Shown piece after piece: positions 41,733 through 49,532 of a stretch of 49,532 nt of DNA (positions are counted from its first letter, which is position 1; each line of letters starts with the position of its first letter). The DNA is from Symbiodinium natans. Its lineage: Eukaryota; Sar; Dinophyceae; Suessiales; Symbiodiniaceae. The DNA is taken from contig CAJNDS010000938.1 in assembly GCA_905221605.1 (NCBI GenBank), forward strand, positions 1 to 49,532, read 5' to 3'. A model generated the notes under the pieces. That model was not told the origin of the DNA. It made no database searches and worked only from the letters and a program-made list of their open reading frames with translations. A program made the translations under genes and the position numbers.

Positions 41733-42116
41733 CTAACCAACCGCTTCTAACCTCATTGGGCAGCGAGACACAGCAGCAACAAACGGAAACAGAGACGCAA
41801 GCGATTCACCATTGGCCTCCTCCTTCGGAGAAGAAAACCAAATGTACGGCGCGTTCACTTTCGCATCTGGCAGAGTCCATGGTGAGCGAGGACAGTTTCT
41901 GCGAGAATCCACTCGAGCGCCTTGGTCGTCTTGCAAATCTGTGTCCTGGCGACGGCTCGCAGCTATGATTCTTAGCCTGCTCGCAAATTGTTCTGCCACA
42001 GCTGAGTAACTCTGGTCTCTGCCTTTGTACCTGCGGATAAAGACCTGCAACAGTAAAACACGTCGGACGCAACTCGCAGGGTTCATGTCCACGGCGCCAA
42101 CGACAAGCTTGTGCAC
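41733..42116 (-). CDS. Candidate exon downstream of the channel gene
   Basis: A 127-codon minus frame reads ...MNPASCVRRVLLLQVFIRRY and ...YSAVAEQFASRLRIIAASRR, and is protein-like and basic. It follows the channel exons on the same strand and may be part of the cytosolic tail. An alternative frame over the same bases is also open. Confidence 0.3.
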   Translation of the reverse strand: MHKLVVGAVDMNPASCVRRVLLLQVFIRRYKGRDQSYSAVAEQFASRLRIIAASRRQDTDLQDDQGARVDSRRNCPRSPWTLPDAKVNAPYIWFSSPKEEANGESLASLFPFVAAVSRCPMRLEAVG

Positions 42117-42411
42117 TGCACATCTGCTCTACTGTCAGCCCTAACCGTGAAACTCCCATGAGCATTTCACCTCAGACACGCCATCGCGCATGTCACCACA
42201 GCAGACGAGTATAGGCCCAGCGAGCTGGATTTAGTCTGGTAAGCAATACGAAAGCTCCGTTACAGCTTTGTACTTCTCCCTGAATCACAACCCCTTGACC
42301 AAATTGTGAATATGTCACCCTATCGGTCCTTTCGCCGGCGGAACCTGCACATCAATCGGATCAACGCCTGCCAGCTGCTGCTTTTGAATCACTGCAATCA
42401 TGTGCAATCAT

Positions 42412-43000
42412 TGTTCATGAGATGCAGCCTTGTACTTCAACACTCTCCTGGCTCTTGCCCGCTGAAAGTCAAGCCACACCTTGGTGCGTAAAGCCATGTC
42501 TTCATTCCAGAGAACTGCCACCGAAGTCTGCCGTGCTTCTCCAATAACGTTTGTCCGAAATGAAAGATTGAGCCTGGCATAACTTGCTAACTCTTAGCTA
42601 ATATCCCCCTTGCCGAACTCATTTATGGATAATGTAGGGAACCTGATTCCCACGCTCCCTGCCAAGAACCAGCTGAGGTCAACTTCAGCCGCCCGAAGAA
42701 GCTGCAACCTGGTATTTCAGCAGCTTGGACGATGGCATTCGTGATTGCGAAATCGAGCCAAACCTCGAACAACAGATCGGCCATCCGTGTCAGCTAACAC
42801 CGCGAATACCGTGGTCACATGACTATGACTATCGCGTGCTGGTGGTGAAGCGCAGGGGCACATGATTTGCACACACATTGCACGGCAAGCAGCACTGAGA
42901 ACCGAGATCAGGATGTTCATGATGAGGACTGGGAACATCATTCCGCAAAGTACAATGAAGACTCCTCGGACCTGTCCGAGTGAAGCAGGGGTTCGGAACA
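42412..43000 (-). CDS. Cation channel exons: last pore helix (S6) and post-S6 segment, TRP/polycystin-like
   Basis: The exon at about 42970-42830 follows a CAG acceptor and encodes VFIVLCGMMFPVLIMNILIS and then VLSAA. This is the S6 pattern with the conserved Asn and the LIxVLS exit of TRP, polycystin and related channels. A second frame at 42575-42412 encodes RLNLSFRTNVIGEARQTSVA and then WLDFQRARARRVLKYKA. The RARxxLxYxA phrase is typical of the segment right after S6 in protist channels, which supports one gene. The pore loop and S1-S5 were not found; protein-like minus frames at 43683-43076 may hold them or a neighbouring domain. Ion selectivity cannot be judged. Confidence 0.55.
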
Positions 43001-43218
43001 CAGTTACTTTCGAGACGGCTGGACCAACACATATAGGGAGCCCTACATAAGTCTGAGGTTGCTGCCAATGTCGAATTGTCAGTCAGATCTGGATCCTTCG
43101 GTGCCGTGAAGAGAGAAGCATGCCAACTGCAAATGTTTATGCCATATAGCCAAGACTCCTCATATGTCCACATTGATCCATCGCCATCCTGCGATAAACG
43201 AAAAGAGCAAAAGACCAC

Positions 43219-43683
43219 TCACGCCGCGCTGCCCATCCACCTCGCCTGGTGCCAGGTGCCTTGCAACTCAACTTTACAGAAAAATAGGCTCCATGATCGA
43301 TTCGGAAAATCTGCCAGTGTCTGCTTCAGCACCTTCTTGACCCTCGAGTTCGTCCACTTCGAAGTCACCCAAGACGGCAAACCGCCACGCGATGATGACT
43401 GCCTCTCAGACATCAGCTCCCTTTCTATAGGTCTCGCTGCTTCAAGGTTCACGCTTCTCCAAACGAATGCTCCGCTACAGCCGCTACAGCACGTTGCCTT
43501 CCAGCCATTTTGCCACTCTTCCACGTCCAAGGTCCAGTAGGCTTGCCACATGATGAAAGCCTCTGCGTGCAATTTGCGATTGTCCAGCAGGACTTTGCAA
43601 CGGAAAATGCTAAATGCAGTATGCTCTGGCCCCGGGCGAAGTAGATCACTGCTAGGCAGAACCTTGTTGCGATGCACATTCAC
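43219..43683 (-). CDS. Candidate exon upstream of the channel exons
   Basis: A 154-codon minus frame includes LLDNRKLHAEAFIMWQAYWT and then LDVEEWQNGWKA, followed by a more basic part (VTSKWTNSRVKKVLKQTLAD). It is probably coding. It could be an extracellular or cytosolic domain of the channel, or a separate gene. Exon limits unknown. Confidence 0.4.
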   Translation of the reverse strand: MNVHRNKVLPSSDLLRPGPEHTAFSIFRCKVLLDNRKLHAEAFIMWQAYWTLDVEEWQNGWKATCCSGCSGAFVWRSVNLEAARPIERELMSERQSSSRGGLPSWVTSKWTNSRVKKVLKQTLADFPNRSWSLFFCKVELQGTWHQARWMGSAA

Positions 43684-43789
43684 CGAAGGTCATGAGGCCT
43701 CGCAACCCCCACTTGTCAAACAGGGTTTAGGGCTCAGGATTCCTGATGCTCTGTGCGCATGGAAAACTCTTCGAGAGAAACCTCCGCAC

Positions 43790-44402
43790 TCATGTTTCCA
43801 ATGTGGCATTCAAGGCTTCAGGGCGCCGAAGGCCGAGTGAGAGGGAGGATTTCTTAGCGCCAATACATCCCAATGCCGGCTGCTCCCCAACACGCAGGGG
43901 CTTGCAATTGACTTCAAAGAGCAGCTGCAGAATTGAGTCGGCTGCGGAAGTGACCGAGCTAACGCTGAGATGATAGGCGTCACGATCATGTTCACCTCTG
44001 AGAACGCGAGCCTCCTTGGCATCGCAGATCCTGTGCACTGCTTTTCAAGACATTAGCGAGCTGGGCCGCAGGCAACATGTCAATGTTATGCATCAGCCGC
44101 AGGGAGCTTGTCACAATTATGGCCGCCCGCATGGACAGGTGATCAACCTTGCGGAGTGCGGCTAGCGGGCGCGCTTGACCCCATGACCTCTCCCTCTCTT
44201 GAAGTGCCCGACCACCCCGCGATCCGTGCAGGTTAGTGCACCGCTGCTGGGCGGGATCATGAAGACCTGCATGTACATTGAGGCAGACGAGGGCATACGA
44301 GAAACCTCTCCGAGCCCGTGGCGATGAACAGGGCCATGGTAGCCACTGCCAAGATGAGCTCCACAGCCTGACATTAAGTGGTTTTTTGTTACGAGCTTTC
44401 AA
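43790..44402 (-). CDS. Candidate helical-repeat exon with an apparent frameshift
   Basis: One minus frame (about 44160-44040) reads LRKVDHLSMRAAIIVTSSLR and then PAAQLANVLKSSAQ. The next frame (about 44040-43850) reads RICDAKEARVLRGEHDRDAY and then LFEVNCKPLRVGEQPAL. The LANVLK...ICDA pattern recalls the degenerate helical repeats of organelle RNA-binding proteins common in dinoflagellates. The two parts lie in different phases with no room for an intron, so an indel is suspected. Confidence 0.35.
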
Positions 44403-44520
44403 AGGACACCCCGCACATCATGTCCACAGGGGGCTGTTTCGGGTTTGGAGCTTTAGCCTTGGGGTCCGGTGTTGAGCACGCAGAACCTTTTTAACAGCTG
44501 TCGCTGAGCAAAGACAGCAA

Positions 44521-44811
44521 AACGCCCGCAAGAGCTGCGACGGAGCTCCCTTTCGTGACATGGAGCCCTACAGTCACTGCACCAAGAACAAAAGTGCCGA
44601 CCCTGCCTCGCATGATCTTCCAGAAGAAGCTAGCCCACAGCGGTTTCGACTTCCAGGCTTTAACAGAATGCCCTCACCTAGCGAGCCAAACGGTGGGCCG
44701 CTGCCCACTTCAGTGCATGAAGAAAGTACAAAAAAAAAGGAAAAGGGCTCAAGATCGAAGACACTAACTATGACCCCAAGCAAGCAGAGCGCCGAGAGAA
44801 GACACCTCTAA
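44521..44811 (+). CDS. Candidate plus-strand C-terminal exon, unrecognised
   Basis: An open plus frame reads ...MEPYSHCTKNKSADPASHDL... and ...MPSPSEPNGGPLPTSVHEES, then KKKEKGSRSKTLTMTPSKQS and a stop at 44809-44811. It is hydrophilic, with many Ser-Pro and Thr-Pro sites, and looks like a disordered tail. If real it would be one of the few plus-strand genes in the window. Overlapping frames exist. Confidence 0.3.
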   Translation, partial: NARKSCDGAPFRDMEPYSHCTKNKSADPASHDLPEEASPQRFRLPGFNRMPSPSEPNGGPLPTSVHEESTKKKEKGSRSKTLTMTPSKQSAERRHL

Positions 44812-45249
44812 AATAGTTCGCTGTGCGTGCTTCTATGCGACAGCCCTGAAAGACGCGGGCGTTCTTGTGAAATTCTGCGTCCCCACGAGATGATCCCCCT
44901 TGCGACAATATGCTTTCGCGAAACTTACGCGGATCCATCGTCATGCACGGTTCCGATATCTGGCCAACGTCAGACCCTTTTGCATCACCTGGTTGAGCCT
45001 GCTTACTCAGAACTCAAGATTGCAATACATCGGAGCTGCGCATTGCCCTGTCTGAGAGGAAACGACGGCAATCGAAAGAGAGCAAAGGGATTCTGCCGCA
45101 GCTTCGCCGCAAAATCGCAGGCCTTTCGCATCTAGCCTCAAGCACATGGGCATTTCCCCAAATAGAGGCCTCCCTGATCTACGACAGACTACCACCCTAC
45201 TAAACCCCAAACTAGCATAATCCTCGCTAGACCCTAAACCCTGAACTTT

Positions 45250-45380
45250 GTTTAAGGACACCCGCGCCCCCCCCCCCCGCCCCACGCCCCCCAAACAAAA
45301 CAAGAAGAAGAAGAAGAAGAAGAAGAATTAGAATAATAAGAAATAATAATAACAAGAATAATATTAATAACAATAAAATA
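45250..45380. repeat. C run and AAG/AAT microsatellite
   Basis: A C-rich run (45265-45296) is followed by AAG triplets (45301-45326) drifting into AAT/AAC triplets to about 45380. The hydrophobic frame read across it on the minus strand is an artefact of the microsatellite. Confidence 0.85.
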
Positions 45381-45485
45381 ATAAGCCCAATTTCTGATTC
45401 CCAGACTTCGACCACGCCTCGGTGTAGAGTTCCCAAGGCTCCCTCATCTTGTTGCCGACCACCTGCGGAGAGCAAAAAAAAAATC

Positions 45486-45570
45486 AGGGTTTAGGGTTTA
45501 GGGTTTAGGGGTTTAGGGTTCAGGGTTCAGGGTTCAGGGTTTAGGGTTTAGGGTTTAGGGTTTAGGGTCA
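45486..45570 (+). repeat. TTTAGGG/TTCAGGG array
   Basis: About twelve units, including a run of three TTCAGGG variants flanked by perfect units. Confidence 0.9.
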
Positions 45571-45639
45571 AGGGCTTCTTGGGCTGTTGGGCGTGAGGCT
45601 TTCTAGGGCTATGGGGGCTGTACGGGGGCCTTAGGGGGG

Positions 45640-47000
45640 GTTTGGGGGCTTTGAGGTTTTGGGACGTCCTCGCCTCACACAGCCTCATAATGACGGTGGC
45701 CGTTACGAATGGAAGACCTGCCAATGCCTCGCTTGTCGAAATGAAGCTCAAAAGCGCGAAGGCGCTCTTTGGACGAGGGCCGGGCGAACCAGGGCAAGTT
45801 GGCACACCACTCTGGTGCCTGTCACTGGAACACTAGGATGCCAGGATGCCAAAGACTCCGCCCCAAAATCGCGTGCCTCATCGCGCAACGTCGAGATGCT
45901 GAACAGCAGAAACAGCGATGTGGCTGCCTGCGCTGCAAGGCATGCTGCCGAAAACCGGAGGCGCACGCTTTGCATTGCCATCACGAGACTGATCACTAGA
46001 TGCTTTGGTGCGAGTCCGACTCTCCTGTATTGCGAGGTCTGAGAGATGGATGTATCTCACCGTCGTCCAGTTGAAAGACCTGGAACGAGACATTCTCTTA
46101 AGCATACGCGTAGCTAGCTTCAACATGATTCTGCCCGCGAGGACCCCTCCCCAATGATGGAAACCACCTCTGAACGCTCCCAAATGCTCAAGATTGCAGT
46201 AGTGTGACATACTGATAGGGGAAACACATGCAATGGGGGGACTTGCCGAACGGGGCACGGGTAGCCCAGGCACACGACTTGGCAAAACTGTTTCAAGGTC
46301 CTGGCACGATGGCTTCGCACTCCCGCAATCGGAAGATCTCCTCACGAGGCATTGCAATAGCGCAGGCCCTGGCTGGCTGCAACAAGTGCACAAGAACTGG
46401 CGGCGTCCTGGTTGGGACAGCTGGCGATGGCAAGCAAGACCTTGCGCATGTGAGAGTAGAAAAGACGCATCTCAGGCAGCGACGTTCAAATTTGATCAAG
46501 GCAGCGCACAGCCGTTCATTCCAACTTGACAACTAGTCACTACAGTAGTCTCTCCCGGCCTCCTCGCTTTGGTGCAGATTCGCAACAAGGCAGGCCTGTC
46601 AGACTCAGAAGCTCTCGAACAGGCATATCGGTGGAGCGGCGTGTGCCGACAAGATGCAAAAAAGTTGACGGGCAGGTACACACCTCGGATGTGAACGGCC
46701 AGGTCCCACAGCTCTACCGCTGCATGCGCGGATTGCTGCATGTCCTCCTAGACCTACTACACATGGCACAATGTCGCAGAATGTCCCCCTCCGCCCTTCC
46801 TGCGCCAGTCGCCCCGGAATCCTGGCAAAAAAACTGGTAGGATGCCCCGGGCTGGTTGGCGCCGGATCTTCGGAGGGAGACTCAGGCGATGGGCCTTTAA
46901 ACTCTACAACTGCATGGAACTACCAGACTTCAGGTTCCGACCTTGAAATACACTTTAGGCTGCAGGATTGGGACGAAAGATAGTCGGGGACTCCAGGGCC
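45640..47000. other. Coding-like region, strand undecided
   Basis: Minus frames 46393-45878 (171 codons; ...RMLKRMSRSRSFNWTTVRYI...), 46532-46293 and 46741-46496 (MQQSAHAAVELWDLAVHIRG) compete with plus frames 46228-46536 and 46771-46983 (...SDLEIHFRLQDWDER then stop). Composition is protein-like on both strands. No family was recognised. Confidence 0.3.
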
Positions 47001-48039
47001 GCATCGAGAAGAAACATCCCTTCGTCTTTGTTGTCGAACTTCTGCGTGCTTGCAATCATCTGTCATTATCGTCCAGTCTATGTGATTCTCTTTTGATGTG
47101 TGTAACCAGTTTGCATTTAGTATAAACGTTCAGTTGAGAAAAAAGGCATTTCAGCATACTATGTTTCAGCAGGCTAAACAAAGTGAGATATGTTAAGGTC
47201 TTCCCCAAGTGTTTTGTCTTCCCCCAAGTGTTTTGTAGAAGGAATCGTGCAGAAGCAATGTATGTTGCATCAGCTACCTTTGTTGCGTATAGAACAATAG
47301 TACACTACAAGACCTGGAACTTCTGCATGTACAGTAACAGTATACATAGTGTGAACTGTAAAACAGAAATGCGCAAATCCTACCAAGAACTTATGACAGT
47401 ATCTCTGTAGCAAAGGAGCGCGACAATTGAATGAACTAAACTGCTTAGAATCTGATATTTATTCTGAGCACTTCAGCAAAACAGGAAAATGCGTATGCGT
47501 AATATATGTATATATACACATAATAAGCATATGCGGGAATAAGGGGCACATCTCAAAACATTTATTACACACTACACACCACCTGATCATGCAATGTCAA
47601 ATATCAGCAGCATCTCATAAAATTCTGTGCACTTACAGCACACTGTAGCTCCGTTTGCAAAACATCGTCAACACTTTGTGTCGGGGGCGGGGCGGGGGGG
47701 TGAGGGCGGGAGCCTTAGTGGGTTCATTTGCACAAAAAAACAGCTCGAATGGACAGACGAGGGCGGGTGCCCATGGGTTACCCAAAAAAAGGCCCAGCGA
47801 CCCCCTCCATGGTCCTGGGAATTACCGATTCTCGTGGCCTACCGGCCCCGCCCCTCGCCGCACGAACTCTCTCCTTCTCTCTGCAAGCAGAATGCTAAGC
47901 CAAGTTCTCTCCCTGAAGAGGCTAGCCAAGCCCGAGTACGCCGATGCCTCGCACAGGTGAAAGTTATCCGGAGCAGCAGATGCGCATCTCCTGTCAACAG
48001 CGAACCTTCTCCGGCTGAGGAGCAATTCGTTGAACGAAC
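47001..48039. other. AT-richer spacer; nothing firm
   Basis: The stretch 47040-47640 is AT-rich with no credible frame. A 226-codon plus frame (47627-48307) is the longest in the window, but it overlaps better minus-strand candidates and has low-quality composition at its start. Confidence 0.3.
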
Positions 48040-48279
48040 TCAGGGATTTGATCCTAGGACTGAGCGAGCTTGTGACCAGCAGCCGTGTTTGCAACGTATT
48101 GCTGCTCCACTGACTTCGCCCGGGCGCACCCTCAACACTCTTCTGTCTTTCCAGTGCTTGTCCACATCGTCCCTTGATGGCCCTTCCGTAAAGTTGATGA
48201 CGTGCTGGACCTGTACACGAGCCGGGGCAGGCTCAAAGCTGACGCGGCATCCAGATTCAACGAGCCTTCCCATACACAA
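48040..48279 (-). CDS. Candidate exon, unrecognised
   Basis: The minus frame reads ...RLVESGCRVSFEPAPARVQV and then INFTEGPSRDDVDKHWKDRR. It is balanced and protein-like, and there is no matching domain that I can name. The plus-strand frame over it looks like its shadow. Confidence 0.35.
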   Translation of the reverse strand: MCMGRLVESGCRVSFEPAPARVQVQHVINFTEGPSRDDVDKHWKDRRVLRVRPGEVSGAAIRCKHGCWSQARSVLGSNP

Positions 48280-48328
48280 GTATCTTGCGAATGTTGGCCT
48301 TGACTGAAGAAATCAAGATTGCGCACAT

Positions 48329-48547
48329 TCACATGCCCGGTGACTGCTGCTCAGCCGATCTCAGCCGCGTGCCGACTGGGCGTAGACTCCTCACTGATTC
48401 GTAGAGCAGATGCCCAAACATGACGTGAGAGTCATGAACAGTTCCACCTGTACCCCAACAAAAGTCCAAGAGTCTGGTGTCGCTCTGCTTGACGTTCATG
48501 ATGTACTCCGGACCTGAAAAGGTGAACTTTTTGTTGCACCGTAACAT
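48329..48547 (-). CDS. Candidate exon, possibly a DDE nuclease fragment
   Basis: The minus frame reads ...NKKFTFSGPEYIMNVKQSD, then RLLDFCWGTGGTVHDSHVMF and GHLLYESV. The order (hydrophobic strand, aromatic-G-x-G-x-VHDSxV) resembles the second catalytic region of PIF/Harbinger-type DDE transposases (GxPGSxHDSRVF). The other catalytic parts were not found, so it would be a relic or a domesticated copy. It may also be an unrelated exon. Confidence 0.35.
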   Translation of the reverse strand: MLRCNKKFTFSGPEYIMNVKQSDTRLLDFCWGTGGTVHDSHVMFGHLLYESVRSLRPVGTRLRSAEQQSPGM

Positions 48548-48858
48548 CGGTGCTCTTCCTTAGAGCACTTCTCCCTGGCTTCTCGACTCGATGAGACATT
48601 GCCGCCAAAGGCTTTCAGAGGCCAGTACGAAAGTATTCGTCGTATCTACCTGCAGCGCCCGCTGGGTGCACGATTCACGGGCGGCGATGAATGCGGGTGT
48701 GTAGAGCTGTCACGTTTCCCAGAGCTTCCAGCAAGTGCGGATAGCGGGCACTTAAGGCTTAAGCCGCCTGTCGAACTTCGAAAGGTTAAAACATGGTTAA
48801 AACAATCCGATGACTCTTCATCCTCGTGTCGCTCTTGGAAAGAGCTGACGTCCTCCTC

Positions 48859-49199
<341 letters not shown>

Positions 49200-49249
49200 C
49201 TGCAGACAAGAGGAAGAAAGTGCGCTGCAGATGTACGACACAAAATGTA

Positions 49250-49532
49250 TTTTTGAAATTTGAAGTAGATAGTACTTCATATGTTAAATATTGCATATCA
49301 TATACTATGTATTAATTATATACTTGTAGAATAAGATAATATATACATACAATACACAATATGTTGCAGACTATACAAAATAATATATATAGTACGTAAT
49401 ATGTAATAAATAATATACATAATACGAACATGAAGTATATCATAGATAATAAATATCATAGATAATAATATCTAATGCACAATAAACAGTATACAATATA
49501 TGATATACAATATATATTATACATTTATATAT
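49250..49532. other. AT-rich end of window
   Basis: More than 75% A+T with irregular TATA, ATAAT and ATATAC phrases and no open frame of interest. It resembles a decayed dinucleotide/trinucleotide tract or a region between genes. Confidence 0.6.

Noticed and set aside
47627-48307. 226-codon plus-strand frame, the longest in the window
   Set aside because: Composition is poor at its start, and it overlaps minus frames at 48040-48279 that read more like protein.

Overview
The window looks like nuclear DNA of a dinoflagellate, most likely a Symbiodiniaceae-type genome. Three observations support this. (1) Telomere-like TTTAGGG/CCCTAAA tracts are scattered throughout. (2) Genes are split into many small exons whose frames join only if GC and GA donors are accepted beside GT, with AG acceptors nearly always followed by G. 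(3) Every gene that could be identified lies on the minus strand, as in the unidirectional gene blocks of dinoflagellates. One 100-base N run marks an assembly gap. No bacterial, phage, CRISPR, rRNA or tRNA feature was recognised.

Three genes were recognised by family and rebuilt exon by exon by eye, in minus-strand order. An M14 zinc carboxypeptidase lies at about 9.74-4.96 kb. A eukaryotic class II glutamine synthetase runs from 29148 to 24826 in about 16 exons. A SCO1/SenC-type cytochrome oxidase copper chaperone lies at about 32.5-30.64 kb. Less complete minus-strand genes are an unknown protein (34462-33639, two exons joined in frame), an RCC1-like beta-propeller gene (about 38.7-35.7 kb, interrupted by a long G run), a cation-channel gene seen through its last pore helix (about 43.0-42.4 kb), a Lys-rich C-terminus (19.2-18.87 kb) and an acidic C-terminus at 49.2-48.97 kb followed directly by a 35-unit CTG/CAG repeat. 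Other stretches hold ORFs with protein-like composition that I cannot assign.

Layout: 0-5 kb, sparse candidate exons and telomere-like tracts; 5-9.7 kb, the carboxypeptidase, whose 2.9 kb intron is packed with repeats; 10-24.8 kb, mostly unassigned, with G/C runs, minisatellites, the gap and many telomere-like tracts; 24.8-34.5 kb, the best gene cluster (glutamine synthetase, SCO1, unknown gene); 35.7-38.7 kb, RCC1-like; 41-44.5 kb, channel and neighbours; 44.5-49.5 kb, unassigned exons, the CAG repeat and an AT-rich end.

The genes do not form an obvious pathway (peptidase, nitrogen assimilation, respiratory assembly, ion transport). The more unusual biology is in the introns. Telomere-like tracts, short hairpin or inverted-repeat elements and a compound repeat block sit inside the introns of the recognised genes, and in the carboxypeptidase three successive introns around a 25-nt microexon each carry a telomere-like tract. 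All coordinates and splice sites come from reading the sequence by eye; no alignment or RNA data were available.
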